A stretch of DNA of 64,000 nucleotides from Allolucifera butyrica (GCF_900476375.1 NZ_UPPP01000065.1:28634-92633); one strand, 5' to 3'; positions 34,598 to 44,641 are shown, counted from the first letter of the stretch. Notes: generated from the sequence alone by a model not told the origin. Made by a program: numbers and translations.

Positions 34598-37500
34598 CTA
34601 GGCAATTTCGATGGTTACCGTGCTGCCGTGCCCGGCAGGTTCAGCCGGTCCGACAATCAGTCGCCTGGGCATGCGCTGCTGCAGGCCGGTCACATGGCTG
34701 ATCACCCCGATGGTCATATTTTCATTCGGCAGCCGTTCCAGCGTGCTCATAACAACCTCCAGCGCTTCCGGATCCAACGAACCGAAGCCTTCATCCAGAA
34801 AGAAAAATTCGAGCGGATACTGGCCCCGGAGCTGAATCTGACTCGACAGGGCCAGAGCCAATGCCAAAGAGGTCTGGAAGGTTTCCCCGCCGGAAAGGGT
34901 TCCCACAAAACGCTTGAAACCGCCATTGGCGTCGTCACGGACAAGAAAAGAACCGTCCGAGGCAATCTCAATGGCATAGCGATGATTGGTCAGTTGCTTT
35001 AATCGTTCCGACGCCGACGTCAGTACGATCTCCATCTGTTCCTGAGCCATAAACTCGACCAGTTTATTGCCGCGGGTCAGCGTCCGCAAGGTTTCAAGAT
35101 GGCGCAGCCGCTCCGTAAGGCCGGTCATTTCATTTTCAATTTCCTGCCAGCGATTATGCCGGTTGACGAGGTCCCGGCAGCTGTTTTCCGCCGCCACCCG
35201 CCGTTCCATAGCTTGTTCTTTTTGTGCCAGGGCTTCCTGGGCTTGGCTCTGCAAGCGCTTCCATTCTTCCATACTAATCCTTTTATCACCCAGTTTAGCA
35301 GCGAATTGGTCCCGCTCCGCCGCCAACCGGTGTTCCTGCTCTGTATACGCATCCATTCGCTGCCGCATTGCCATTAAGTCACAGTCCTCGATATAGGCGG
35401 TTTCGGCCGCCTCCTCCTGTTCAAAGCCTAACCGCTTCAGCTTGCCGGTAATCCGCTCCGCAAAACGGCACAGCTGCTCCTGCAGCGTGGACCGCTCCGC
35501 CTGCCGCCGGGTCAGGTTCTGTTCCACATTCATTCGGGCCGCTTCCGCCTCCCCGTACTGTTCCGCCGCATTCTGCTCCACCGTACGGAGCCCGGCAATT
35601 TCCGCATTAACTTCCTCAAATAATACCCTGGCTGCCATGCCCTGGGTAATCCGGCGAAGTTCTTCCCGCTTCTGTTCCCTGCTATTGACCAGCACCTGCC
35701 GTTTGGCCTGAACACCGGCCAGAGCCGCATTTATCCTGGCCTTACCGTTACTTAGTTCTTGCAGCCTGTCCTGAAACTGCCTGCTGTCCTCCCGGTTTTG
35801 GCCGGCCTTTTGCCGCAGTTCCTCCGCCCGGCGGTCTTTGTCCGCTACCTGGGCAGCCAGCATCCCTGCTTTTCCGCCAAGCTCCTCCGGTTCGATAAAC
35901 TCCCCGGAGCAAAGCGCCGTCAGCAACCGGAGGAGTTCCTGTGATAGCCCGGCTACCCGTCTTTCCAGTTCGCTCAGGTTGTCCTGCTCCCGTTTCAGCT
36001 CCTCTTCCGCGGCGGCGATCGAAGCCTGCAGTCCGGCAATGGCTAATTTAGCCCGGGAAAATTTTTGCTCAAGCTCCTGCAGCCGCTCAGCAGCCTGCTT
36101 CCGCTCATTACGCCAAGCGCTGAAGGCCGCTTTCGCCCGCTCCAGGGCCACCGCCTGCGCTGCCGCCAACGAACCGGCGCTCTCCACCGTCAAAAAGCCG
36201 GCAGGAACGTCCCACTCCCCGGCCAGCGTATCCAGTTCCGCCGCGATCTGCCTGCGGCCGTCACTGACCGCCTTCTGAGCGGCGACAAGTCTGGTCTGAA
36301 CGGCGACAACCCCGGCCTCGTGCCGGCGAAGCATCAACTCTGTCTGTTCAAGATTTATCTTCAACTGCTCCGCTTCTTGCTCAAGCAGTTCCTTTTCGCC
36401 GCCAGCACCCTCCTCAGGGCTGACAAGGGCCGGAACGGGATGAGCTATCGAGCCGCAAACCGGACAAGGCTGACCCTCCCGTAAACCGGCCGCCAGTTGA
36501 GCGGCGAGCCGGCGATGGTCTTTCGCCAGCAAGGCGGCGATTTGACCGGCCAGCAACTCCTGTTTTTCCTTTCCGTCCTGATAGGCCGACTGCAATTGAT
36601 CTCTTTGCTCTCCCAGCCCGCTTAATTCCAGGGTTAAAGCATCCACTGCGGCAGTTTCCCCTGCTATTTTCGACTCATTGGCGGTCAATTCGTTCAGTTT
36701 GGCTTTCAGTTCCGCCAGTCTGACCTCTTGCCGGACCAAATTTTCTTCCTGCCACGGACACTGTTCTCCGGCGGCCAGTTCTCTTGTCCGGAGTTCATCG
36801 GCTGCCCGCTGTAAATCCGCTTCTTCCGCCGCAGCCTGACAGAGATCCGTTCTGGCCGAGGTTAGCCTGTTCTTTCTTTGCGCATGTTTCTGCTGCATTG
36901 CGGCAGCAGCCTGAATTTCCCTTTCCAGACTGCCGGCCAGTTGTACGGCCGCCTGTACCTGCAGGCGGTACGTACGGTCTACGGTATTTGCAGCCAATTC
37001 ATTTTCGAGAGCAGCCACTTCAGCGGCTAACCGCGCAATTCGCTCCTCCGTCACCCCGATTGCACCGCCTGTATTCGCCAAATTCGCCTCCAGTTCATCC
37101 ATTTTCCCTTTTTCCCGGGCAATTTCCTCTTCGAGCCTTGCTGCTTCCCGCTCGGTATCTTGGGCTGCCTCCAACTGCGCCTTCCGTTCGATAAGCTTTG
37201 GTTCCCGCTCTTGCCTACCGGTCTTAGCCGCAATCAGGGCTTTCTCAAAATCCCGGGTCCGGGTTTCTAATTCCTGCAGATGTGTTTCTATACCGACACA
37301 GGCTTTTTCCACCTCGTCAAGCTGGCCGGCCAAACCTTTTCTGGCACTAATATCCGCAAAAACCTGACTTGCTTTGTCGGCGAGCTGCACTTGCCAGGTC
37401 AGCCGGTCAAATTCCTCTTTCTGCCGGCGGTGGTTGAGAAGTTCCTGCTCTTTCCCGGCCAGTTCCTGCTGCAGTTCAAAAATCCTCCGCCCCTCCTCGC

Positions 37501-38230
37501 AGTGCCTGCCAGTCTCCTCCTGGTGCGCAGCGGCGGCCTTCTCGCTTTCTACGGCTTGACCCAGCAGCGTTTCCGCCTGCTTAAGACTCTCCCGGGAAGC
37601 ATCGCCCAAACCTTGCAATTCTCCGGACAACTTAATAAATTGTCCGTTAACCGTCTCGTAGCGGCTGTTGAGTTTTTCCACCAGGCCCCGCCCGTATTTC
37701 TCCAAGGAAAAAATCCGTTCCAGCATTTGCCGCCGGCCGGCGCCGTCCATTTTCAAAAACTCGGAAAATTTTCCTTGCGGCAACACGACCGCCCGCATAA
37801 AATCTTCCGGTGTCAGTCCGAGAAGATTGTTTATATAGTTAGTGACGTCTCCGTCCCGTTCCGCAACGACAATTTCCTGACCTTCCGTCAATTCGACAAG
37901 ACGGCTGTGGGTATTTTTCACCGAGATATGATCCCGGGTTTTGTAGCCGCGTTCAACACGGTATATCCGGCGCGGCCCCGCGCCGAGAGCAAAGGTGAAC
38001 GACACGGCAAGCTTGTTCTCAGCATGGTTGATAATCCCCTGAATCCCCCGTTTGGCCCGGACCACCGTTCCATAAAGGGCCAGGGTCATCGCATCCAGAA
38101 TCGATGACTTGCCGCTGCCGGTGGGACCAAAAATACCGAAAACGCCAAGGTCGGATAACACGTCAAATTGAATTTCCTGCTCCGCCCGAAAACTATTCAG
38201 TCCTGCTATTTTAAGGTTAAGCGGTTTCAT
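34598..38230 (-). CDS. sbcC: exonuclease subunit SbcC (Rad50-like SMC ATPase)
   Basis: 1210 residues. ATPase of the SbcCD nuclease, which cuts hairpins and processes blocked DNA ends. Walker A is GIFGPTGSGKSSILDAMTLA (about 33-52); long coiled coils flank a zinc hook CPVCGS at about 590; the C-terminal head has TLSGGETFQTSLALALALS and FFLDEGFGSLD. Length is slightly above typical. Starts 14 bases inside sbcD, so translation is coupled. Confidence 0.95.
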   Translation of the reverse strand: MKPLNLKIAGLNSFRAEQEIQFDVLSDLGVFGIFGPTGSGKSSILDAMTLALYGTVVRAKRGIQGIINHAENKLAVSFTFALGAGPRRIYRVERGYKTRDHISVKNTHSRLVELTEGQEIVVAERDGDVTNYINNLLGLTPEDFMRAVVLPQGKFSEFLKMDGAGRRQMLERIFSLEKYGRGLVEKLNSRYETVNGQFIKLSGELQGLGDASRESLKQAETLLGQAVESEKAAAAHQEETGRHCEEGRRIFELQQELAGKEQELLNHRRQKEEFDRLTWQVQLADKASQVFADISARKGLAGQLDEVEKACVGIETHLQELETRTRDFEKALIAAKTGRQEREPKLIERKAQLEAAQDTEREAARLEEEIAREKGKMDELEANLANTGGAIGVTEERIARLAAEVAALENELAANTVDRTYRLQVQAAVQLAGSLEREIQAAAAMQQKHAQRKNRLTSARTDLCQAAAEEADLQRAADELRTRELAAGEQCPWQEENLVRQEVRLAELKAKLNELTANESKIAGETAAVDALTLELSGLGEQRDQLQSAYQDGKEKQELLAGQIAALLAKDHRRLAAQLAAGLREGQPCPVCGSIAHPVPALVSPEEGAGGEKELLEQEAEQLKINLEQTELMLRRHEAGVVAVQTRLVAAQKAVSDGRRQIAAELDTLAGEWDVPAGFLTVESAGSLAAAQAVALERAKAAFSAWRNERKQAAERLQELEQKFSRAKLAIAGLQASIAAAEEELKREQDNLSELERRVAGLSQELLRLLTALCSGEFIEPEELGGKAGMLAAQVADKDRRAEELRQKAGQNREDSRQFQDRLQELSNGKARINAALAGVQAKRQVLVNSREQKREELRRITQGMAARVLFEEVNAEIAGLRTVEQNAAEQYGEAEAARMNVEQNLTRRQAERSTLQEQLCRFAERITGKLKRLGFEQEEAAETAYIEDCDLMAMRQRMDAYTEQEHRLAAERDQFAAKLGDKRISMEEWKRLQSQAQEALAQKEQAMERRVAAENSCRDLVNRHNRWQEIENEMTGLTERLRHLETLRTLTRGNKLVEFMAQEQMEIVLTSASERLKQLTNHRYAIEIASDGSFLVRDDANGGFKRFVGTLSGGETFQTSLALALALSSQIQLRGQYPLEFFFLDEGFGSLDPEALEVVMSTLERLPNENMTIGVISHVTGLQQRMPRRLIVGPAEPAGHGSTVTIEIA

Positions 38231-39488
38231 TGGCTTCCTCCCTTTCCTTAGGGTCGTCGAATGATTCAGTTTCCCCGGTAAGGTCCAAAAACAGCTTGAT
38301 CAAACCGGGCTCAGCAACCGCACCGCCGGTTTGGCGTTCATAGAAGCGTGCAAACATCTGCTCGGCCGACAAATGCCTTAGTTCATTAAGCTTGTCTACG
38401 CCTTCACCGGTCAGGTGAATTACAGGCCGGATCGTAACGAATCCCGGCTGAATGCGCCGTAAGGTCTGGATTTGGTCCATCGTCAAAGGCTGGGTTACGG
38501 ATAGCTCCAAATCAATCCAGGCCGCGGCGTCCCGGCCTTCCTCCACCCAGCGGTACACTTGCTCCAGACCGGCCGTAGCCCGCCATTTGACCAGCGGTTT
38601 GCCGGCTGTCAGCAGAATTTCTCTTACCGCCGCACTTTCTCCCGGTACTACGTCTACAAGGGTCACCGATTTAGCCTGGCCTGTTTCGGCAAAACTGTAC
38701 TGGAGCGGCGACCCGGCGTAACGGCCGGGGACGGCTCCGCCGAGAGCCTGGGGCCGGTGGAGGTGTCCCAGGGCAATATATTGAGCAGTTGCGGGAAAGA
38801 CCGAGGCATCGACTGCATAAATTCCGCCTACTTGCTGGATCTGGTTTTCCGATTCGGGACACTCCATACAGCCCCGGACAAAGATATGGCTCAGGGCTAT
38901 GTTAATTGTATCCCGGCGAAAATTGGCGCTTAACCGTTCCATGGCCGCCTTAACCATGGCTGCGTAGCCCTGCTGCATCTCTTCCTCTGCCAGGGTCCGG
39001 GACATTAGCTGCCGGAGGCGTCCTTCCGAAGGGTAAGGCAGCGCCGCAAGCACGGCGGAATGGTCGCACGACGGCATTGCCAGTTCGAGCCAGGACGGAC
39101 CGCACTGAATCCGTTTCACTCTCCCTGCCGGAGTATAGGAGGTTGGATAAATTTCATCCCGCGGCAAGCCAACCAGCGTAATCCCCAGCCGGTCTGCCAG
39201 CGGCGACGGGGCGCACAGACGTTCCGGATTGTCATGATTGCCCGCTATAACAACAACTCCCCGTACGCCATGATTTGACAACCGGTCCAGGGCAAAATAA
39301 AACAGTTCCTCCGCCGCGGCGCCGGGATTGGGGGTATGAAACACGTCGCCGGCAATCAGCACCAGATCCACCGCTTCTTGCTCCGCGATGCCGCAAATCT
39401 CGTCAATAAACTGCTCCTGCTCCGGTTGCCGGTCCCTGCCGTCCATTGTTTTTCCCAGATGCCAATCCGCCGTATGAAGTATGCGCAT
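38217..39488 (-). CDS. sbcD: exonuclease subunit SbcD (Mre11-like)
   Basis: 423 residues. Mn-dependent nuclease of the SbcCD complex. Calcineurin-type phosphoesterase motifs ILHTADWHLGKTMDG, LVLIAGDVFHTPNP, VIAGNHDNPERL, ALSHIFVRGC and IALGHLHRPQ are all present. ACAGGAGGCC precedes the ATG. Its C-terminus overlaps the sbcC start. Confidence 0.95.
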   Translation of the reverse strand: MRILHTADWHLGKTMDGRDRQPEQEQFIDEICGIAEQEAVDLVLIAGDVFHTPNPGAAAEELFYFALDRLSNHGVRGVVVIAGNHDNPERLCAPSPLADRLGITLVGLPRDEIYPTSYTPAGRVKRIQCGPSWLELAMPSCDHSAVLAALPYPSEGRLRQLMSRTLAEEEMQQGYAAMVKAAMERLSANFRRDTINIALSHIFVRGCMECPESENQIQQVGGIYAVDASVFPATAQYIALGHLHRPQALGGAVPGRYAGSPLQYSFAETGQAKSVTLVDVVPGESAAVREILLTAGKPLVKWRATAGLEQVYRWVEEGRDAAAWIDLELSVTQPLTMDQIQTLRRIQPGFVTIRPVIHLTGEGVDKLNELRHLSAEQMFARFYERQTGGAVAEPGLIKLFLDLTGETESFDDPKEREEANETA

Positions 39489-39567
39489 CCTAGGCCTCCT
39501 GTATAGGTAGAATAGAATATCCTTTTAAATAATGTTGTTTTATGTTCATTATATTATAGCTTGTCAC

Positions 39568-39604
39568 TAAAAAGCCAGCCTGCAAAGCAATGCTTTGCAG
39601 GCTG
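39568..39604 (-). terminator. terminator of rhaD-fucO
   Basis: CAGCCTGCAAAGCA / TGCTTTGCAGGCTG 14-bp stem followed on the minus strand by TTTTTAG. Confidence 0.9.
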
Positions 39605-39625
39605 CCCGGACACGGCTTTATTCTA

Positions 39626-40786
39626 TTATTTAAACGCTTGCCGGTAGATTGCCAGTATATCGGCTACACTGGTTTCGCGGGGATTCCCCGGCGTACAGAC
39701 ATCGCGGTAAGCCATCTCGGCCAATTTCGGCAAATCTTCTTCCTTGGCGCCGATCTCAACCAGCTTTTGCGGGATGCCAATCTTCCGGGACAGGGCAACC
39801 ACTGCTTCCACCGCAGCCCGCCGGTATTCCTCCTGACTCATATTGTCTACCTTCGCGACTCCCATGTTGCGGGCAATTTCCCGGTACTTTTCACCGGTTG
39901 CCGGTGCATTGTACTCCATGACATAAGGCAGGAGCAGGGCATTGGCCACCCCATGGGGCGTATCGTAAACAGCCCCCAGGCAGTGGGCCATGGAATGAAC
40001 AATCCCCAGACCTACATTGGAAAATCCCATTCCGGCAATATACTGGGCAACTCCCATACCTTCCCGGGCCGCTAAATTATTCGGCTCAAATACGGCTGTT
40101 GCCAAATGCCTGGCAATCAGTTCAATGGCCTTGAGTTCAAACATATCCGTCATGACCCAGGCCCCTTTGGTCGTATAGCCTTCAATGGCGTGGGTCAGAG
40201 CATCCATCCCGGTTGCCGCAGTAAGGCCCTTGGGCATGGAGGCCATCATTTCCGGGTCTACGATGGAAAGCACCGGAATATCCTTCGGGTCAACGCAGAC
40301 CATTTTCTTCACAGCCGCTTCATCGGTAATGACATAGTTTATCGTAACTTCAGCCGCCGTTCCGGCAGTAGTCGGCACGGCAATCACGGGAACGGATTTA
40401 TTTTTAGTGGCTGCCACGCCTTCCAAAGACTTTACATCGGCAAATTCCGGATTATTCGTGACAATGCCGATGGCCTTCGCGGTATCCATGGAAGACCCGC
40501 CGCCAATCGCCAGAATAAAGTCGGCTTTTGACGCCGCATATTGTTTCACACCGGTTAAAACATTTTCAATGGTAGGATTGGGTTTTACATTATCATAGAT
40601 TTCAAAAGGGATCCCCGCATTTTCCAGAACGGTGGTGACCTTCTGGGCCACTTTGAATTTTACTAACTCCTTGTCTGTTACCACAAACGCCTTTGTAAAA
40701 TTCCGCCCGGCCACTTCCGCCGGAATTACCTGAATGGCCCCTGCCCCAAAATAAGACGTTTCATTGAGTACAATGCGATTTGCCAT
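39626..40786 (-). CDS. fucO: lactaldehyde reductase (iron-dependent alcohol dehydrogenase)
   Basis: 386 residues. Reduces L-lactaldehyde, the aldolase product of rhamnulose-1-phosphate, to L-1,2-propanediol. Family III Fe-ADH: ILAIGGGSSMDTAKAIGI for NAD binding, AGTAAEVTINYVI, GMDALTHAIEGYTTKGAW and the metal-binding GLGIVHSMAHCLGAVYDTPHG with its histidines. Co-transcribed with rhaD (55-base gap). Other Fe-ADHs look similar, but the neighbour supports FucO. Confidence 0.9.
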   Translation of the reverse strand: MANRIVLNETSYFGAGAIQVIPAEVAGRNFTKAFVVTDKELVKFKVAQKVTTVLENAGIPFEIYDNVKPNPTIENVLTGVKQYAASKADFILAIGGGSSMDTAKAIGIVTNNPEFADVKSLEGVAATKNKSVPVIAVPTTAGTAAEVTINYVITDEAAVKKMVCVDPKDIPVLSIVDPEMMASMPKGLTAATGMDALTHAIEGYTTKGAWVMTDMFELKAIELIARHLATAVFEPNNLAAREGMGVAQYIAGMGFSNVGLGIVHSMAHCLGAVYDTPHGVANALLLPYVMEYNAPATGEKYREIARNMGVAKVDNMSQEEYRRAAVEAVVALSRKIGIPQKLVEIGAKEEDLPKLAEMAYRDVCTPGNPRETSVADILAIYRQAFK

Positions 40787-40841
40787 ACTAACACCTCTTT
40801 ATTTTATTTGTTGTAGAATCTACGGCGGTGCGAAAACTTTA

Positions 40842-41666
40842 TTAAGCCTGCAAAACTCCGGCCCGCGGCCTTACCCCGAAAGCCTTGGCCAGCGCCAGAA
40901 GCTGCCGGTCCGTAATGCTTTGTTTAATGCCGCCCTGATGAGCATGAATCAACATATATATCTCGGCAGCCTTTTCCACTGTTTCAATCAGGCCGAACGC
41001 TTCGTCCATGGTTATTCCGGCCCCCAGAATTCCATGCTGCGGCCAGATAACGATCCGGCAGTCCTTCATCTTATCCGCTGTGGCCCGGCCAATTTCATTT
41101 GTTCCCGGTACCAGCCAAGGAAGCACTCCCACCCCGTCGGGAAACACCACTAAACACTCGGTGCACATTTCCCATAAAGTTTTGGTAAAGGCCTTTTCCT
41201 CAAGCCCGTGGACAAAGGTCATTGCCAAAACATGCGTGGCATGATTATGAATAATAACACGATGGTTAGGATCTTTTTTAAGCCGTTCCGTATGGCTCAT
41301 GAAGTGAGCCGCCAGTTCGCTGGTAGGACGGCCGTCGTTCTTAAGGCCCCAGATAATATCAAAGGTGCGGCCATCCTCGCCAATCCGTATGACGCCCAGG
41401 TTTTCCTCAGGATTTGCGAATACGTTTTTAAAATACTTTCCCGTGCCGGTTACGATAAAATATTTTTCCGCCAGTTCCTGGACGGGACAGGGCAAAGGCA
41501 ATGTCTGCTTTACATCGCTGACATCCATATACTTTTTCACTTCTGTCCCGGGAAGCAAATAACTTATATTGCCGCCGTTGCGTTCATCCCATCCCTTTTG
41601 CCACATATTGCGGGTAACTTCCATCATTTCCTGCACAAAGGGAATTTCGTGCCGGATACCGTTCAT
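40842..41666 (-). CDS. rhaD: rhamnulose-1-phosphate aldolase
   Basis: 274 residues. Splits L-rhamnulose-1-phosphate to dihydroxyacetone phosphate and L-lactaldehyde. Class II aldolase: zinc ligands in [15 protein letters not shown] (about 141-155) and the distal His in [12 protein letters not shown] (about 211), with [13 protein letters not shown] at about 26-38. Operon with fucO; a divergent DeoR-type regulator lies upstream. Confidence 0.94.
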   Translation of the reverse strand: MNGIRHEIPFVQEMMEVTRNMWQKGWDERNGGNISYLLPGTEVKKYMDVSDVKQTLPLPCPVQELAEKYFIVTGTGKYFKNVFANPEENLGVIRIGEDGRTFDIIWGLKNDGRPTSELAAHFMSHTERLKKDPNHRVIIHNHATHVLAMTFVHGLEEKAFTKTLWEMCTECLVVFPDGVGVLPWLVPGTNEIGRATADKMKDCRIVIWPQHGILGAGITMDEAFGLIETVEKAAEIYMLIHAHQGGIKQSITDRQLLALAKAFGVRPRAGVLQA

Positions 41667-41808
41667 TCTCTTCCCCTCCTGCTTATGGCTTACTTACCGC
41701 CATGTTCATATTCAATTAATGGGAACCGTCTCTATCATTTCTTTTCTTCTTTAGTTTATTGCACCGTTTCTTCGTTGTCAACAGAAAAAAAGAGATATCA
41801 TCCTTGTA

Positions 41809-41851
41809 TTTTGTTGTTTTATGTCCGATACCTATTCTAATTTTGTTGTTT
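41809..41851. promoter_or_regulatory. direct repeats in the rhaD / deoR-type intergenic region
   Basis: TTTTGTTGTTT occurs at 41809 and again at 41841, 32 bases apart, between the divergent genes. DeoR-family repressors often bind direct repeats, so these are candidate sites. Confidence 0.4.
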
Positions 41852-41919
41852 ATTTGTCTTTCCCTGCCAATCCGGTTATACTTAAATCAATGATCCCATA
41901 TAATCCGAGGAGGTTCTGC

Positions 41920-42675
41920 ATGCTAGGAATCGAACGCCGGCAAAAAATCACCGAAAGGATCCAACGAGACCGGAAGGTCTATGTATCCACTTTAAGTGAA
42001 CTTTTCGGGGTAACGGAAGAAACGGTCCGCCGGGACCTGGAAAAATTGGAAAACGAGGGAATCCTATCCCGTACTTACGGGGGAGCCATCTCGAACCAGC
42101 ATACCAATGAGGATTTATCTTTTCCGGCGAGAACTTCCCTTAATTTTGAAGCAAAACAGCTTATTGCCGCCAAAGCGGCTGCTCTCATCAATGACCGGGA
42201 TACAATTATGGTCGACGCCAGTACCACTTGTTTAGAATTAATGCATGCCCTGAAAGAAAAAAAGGGTCTTACCGTAATTACCAACTCCGTAAAAATAACT
42301 CATGATTTTATGGATGCCAATTTTAATATTATTTCCACCGGCGGTTCCCTGCGCTCTCATTCCTGCGCCTTAGTCGGCCCGGTCGCCGTAAATACCCTTG
42401 CCAATTATTATGTAGATGTAGCCGTTATCAGCTGTAAAGGGCTCTCCCTCGCCAAAGGGATTATGGAATCCAACGAGCCGGAAAGCGAATTCAAAAAAAG
42501 ACTGATTCAACAGGCCGGAAAAACCATCTTGCTTGCCGACCACACTAAATTCAATAAAACCGCCTTTGTTAAGCTGATGGACTTTGCAGCGCTGGACTAT
42601 ATCGTGACCGATCAGGCCCCTGCCGGGGAATGGCTGGAATTATTTAATAAATATAATATAAAAGTCCTGTATTGA
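41920..42675 (+). CDS. DeoR family transcriptional regulator
   Basis: 251 residues. N-terminal winged HTH LGIERRQKITERIQRDRKVY, then TLSELFGVTEETVRRDLEKL, and a C-terminal sugar-phosphate sensing domain (DEN...D-type KAAALINDRDTIMVDASTTC; ESEFKKRLIQQAGKTILLAD). The ATG at 41920 is preceded by CGAGGAGG; a longer frame from 41821 has no site. Divergent from rhaD-fucO. In Bacillus the rhamnose operon is controlled by a DeoR-type protein, so this probably regulates rhaD-fucO, but the effector cannot be told from sequence. Confidence 0.92.
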   Translation: MLGIERRQKITERIQRDRKVYVSTLSELFGVTEETVRRDLEKLENEGILSRTYGGAISNQHTNEDLSFPARTSLNFEAKQLIAAKAAALINDRDTIMVDASTTCLELMHALKEKKGLTVITNSVKITHDFMDANFNIISTGGSLRSHSCALVGPVAVNTLANYYVDVAVISCKGLSLAKGIMESNEPESEFKKRLIQQAGKTILLADHTKFNKTAFVKLMDFAALDYIVTDQAPAGEWLELFNKYNIKVLY

Positions 42676-42678
42676 TTG

Positions 42679-42780
42679 GGAATTGGGTGTTGAGTGTTAG
42701 GTATTAAGGTTGGGTTGTGAAGAGCGGATCTCGGTAAACGGAAGGAAACCGCATAAAAAACCGGCTAATGTGATCTTTCC
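42679..42780. repeat. degenerate dispersed repeat, copy H
   Basis: GGGAATTGGGTGTTGAGTG-type AATTGG module followed by AACCGCATAAAAAACCGGCTAATG and GATCTTTC, resembling the other copies with many changes. Confidence 0.4.
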
Positions 42781-42786
42781 TGTAAA

Positions 42787-42821
42787 ACAGGGAGTGTCTC
42801 CAATTCTGAGACACTCCCTGT
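42787..42821. terminator. bidirectional terminator between deoR-type gene and M20 gene
   Basis: ACAGGGAGTGTCTC / GAGACACTCCCTGT 14-bp stem with a 7-base loop, between convergent genes. Confidence 0.85.
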
Positions 42822-42842
42822 TGCTATACCAAGAACTCCGGC

Positions 42843-44036
42843 TTACCTTTTTAACGTTTGTAAACAAAATGAATCAGCATCCAAATTAATTGTACATACG
42901 GCTAATAATTTTGCCCGCTCAAATAAGCTTTCCACAATGGCAAACTCTTCCGGACTATGATTTCTGCCCCCCTTAACCCCCATAGCGCAAACAGTCGATA
43001 CGCCGGCCATTACGCTGAATGCCGAATCAGACCCGCCGCCTACCAACTTTGCATACGGAATCCCCACGTTCATTTCCTCATAGGTCTTTTTAACAATAGA
43101 AAAAAGCTCATCAACGCCTGCCGTTCTTCTCATCGGCGCCATACCGTAAACCTCGGCAACCGTGGTAGTTGTTCCCTGAATATAGGTTTTGGCTGCTGCT
43201 TCCTGTATTTGCTGGCGAATCTCCGGTAATAATGCAGGATCCAGATACCGGACATCTATCACGATTTTCGCCTGACCAGGTACTGCGTTGGGAACGGTCC
43301 CGCCCTGTATCACACCAACATTGAAGGTCGTGCCCTTTTCCCAGTTCGTCAAGTTCTGAATAGCGATTACTTTATGGGCTATTTCTAAAATAGCACTCCG
43401 TCCATTTTCCGGCTCGTTGCCAGCATGTACAGCAACCCCTTTGACTTCCAGTTCAAATACAGCGGTTCCCTTGCGCCCGACAACGATTGCATCATCTGTA
43501 AATCCCGTTTCACAATTAAACGCCGCTGCCGCTCCCTGTGCCTCTGCCATAAATACATCGGCCGCATTGGATTTTCCGTGAGCTACCTCTTCATCACCAG
43601 CCAAAATTACTTTCAGTGGACGTGCATTATATCCAACTGCCTGCAGTGCCTTTATGGCATATAATGCAGCCACAATTCCGCCCTTCATATCAAGAACGCC
43701 CGGACCGTAGGCGACACCATCCCGGACCGTAAACGGCCGCTTGGCTGCAGTGCCCTCTGGAAAAACCGTATCCATGTGCCCAAGAAATAATACTTTTGCT
43801 TTTTTTCTGTCGGAGCCCAGTTCACCAATCAGCATATTTCCAGCCTGCTCCATTTCGAGGATCCGGGTAACTGCCCCTTCCCTTGCCAGCACTTGCTGAA
43901 TTCTGTTGGCGACGATATCGATACCCGGCTTATTCCAGGAACCGCTTTCCAGGTTGACAAGTTCCTGCCACAACGCCAGCATTTCATCTCGATGCGCATC
44001 AATAAATTGAAAGATTTGCTCTTTTTGACTATTCAT
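42843..44036 (-). CDS. M20 family metallopeptidase (glutamate carboxypeptidase CPG2-like), copy 1
   Basis: 397 residues. Two-zinc hydrolase. Ligand motifs are FLGHMDTVFPEG (His), GVLDMKGGIVAALYAI (bridging Asp), LAGDEEVAHG (Glu), CETGFTDDA (Glu) and GGRNHSPEEFA (His near the C-terminus); the lid domain carries HAGNEPENGRSAILEIAHK. CPG2-like members remove a C-terminal amino acid such as Glu from N-acyl or pteroyl conjugates; the substrate here is unknown. The ATG at 44036 follows GGAGTGGAAAT; the frame extends to 44228 through the intergenic gap. Paralogue of the gene at 45359-46525. Last gene of the operon. Confidence 0.9.
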   Translation of the reverse strand: MNSQKEQIFQFIDAHRDEMLALWQELVNLESGSWNKPGIDIVANRIQQVLAREGAVTRILEMEQAGNMLIGELGSDRKKAKVLFLGHMDTVFPEGTAAKRPFTVRDGVAYGPGVLDMKGGIVAALYAIKALQAVGYNARPLKVILAGDEEVAHGKSNAADVFMAEAQGAAAAFNCETGFTDDAIVVGRKGTAVFELEVKGVAVHAGNEPENGRSAILEIAHKVIAIQNLTNWEKGTTFNVGVIQGGTVPNAVPGQAKIVIDVRYLDPALLPEIRQQIQEAAAKTYIQGTTTTVAEVYGMAPMRRTAGVDELFSIVKKTYEEMNVGIPYAKLVGGGSDSAFSVMAGVSTVCAMGVKGGRNHSPEEFAIVESLFERAKLLAVCTINLDADSFCLQTLKR

Positions 44037-44131
44037 ATTTCCACTCCTAATATTTTTGTCGCTGCAGCGACGGCCAATAAGCTCAAAGTTCATGTTACTA
44101 TTCCATTCTGCCCTCTGTTTTTCTGTAAAAC

Positions 44132-44641
44132 TTACCCGTTTATTCCCATAACGCTTAAAACCACTCTGGTCAATAACATAACAACGGCAGCGTCTACAAG
44201 CGGAACGCAAATCAGCAGGGAATGCCATTTTTTATCAACGTTGGAGACAATTACAATGCGGACAAAATGGCCAATCAGCGTTCCCATGGTTACACACGCG
44301 GGAAACAGGATCGTTGCCTGAACCGCGGTGATTATGCCTTTAGAATACAAAGTAGCCGCGGTAGCACACCCTGCTGCCTTGGCGAAAAAGGCAGCAATCA
44401 GCGCAAATACAGCCTCACCAGGCAGACCAAATATGGCCATCACCGGCTGAAGTATGGTACCGACTCCCTTCATTAACCCGGTAATTTCTAAGAACTGAAT
44501 GAGTACATACGCCAAAACCATAGCCGGAGCAATCATTTCCGCGCCAATATAAAAACCTTTTTTGGCTCCCGCCACAAATTCTTCCACTACACTGGGTTTC
44601 ACTTTCTGCAAATTTATTTCTGCGGCAGTCTGATTAGCCAT
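44132..44641 (-). CDS. yjiG: YjiG-like membrane protein (nucleoside-recognition/Gate domain)
   Basis: 169 residues with about four to five hydrophobic segments. The Gate domain is GAEMIAPAMVLAYVLIQFLE and FGLPGEAVFALIAAFFAKAAG; C-terminal helices LIGHFVRIVIVSNV and DAAVVMLLTRVVLSVMG. It is the usual partner of YjiH and starts eight bases inside the yjiH gene. In E. coli yjiH-yjiG sit next to the isoaspartyl dipeptidase iadA. The pair may transport a peptide-like or acyl-amino-acid compound, which is inferred from neighbours only. Confidence 0.85.
   Translation of the reverse strand: MANQTAAEINLQKVKPSVVEEFVAGAKKGFYIGAEMIAPAMVLAYVLIQFLEITGLMKGVGTILQPVMAIFGLPGEAVFALIAAFFAKAAGCATAATLYSKGIITAVQATILFPACVTMGTLIGHFVRIVIVSNVDKKWHSLLICVPLVDAAVVMLLTRVVLSVMGING

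Noticed and set aside
34598..38230. Several long plus-strand frames opposite sbcC
   Set aside because: Shadow frames of a GC-rich coiled-coil gene; none has a ribosome site or recognisable domain.
39527..39556. TGTTGTTTTATGT shared by the sbcD upstream region and the rhaD-deoR region
   Set aside because: T-rich, single copy near sbcD, and without functional link; likely chance.
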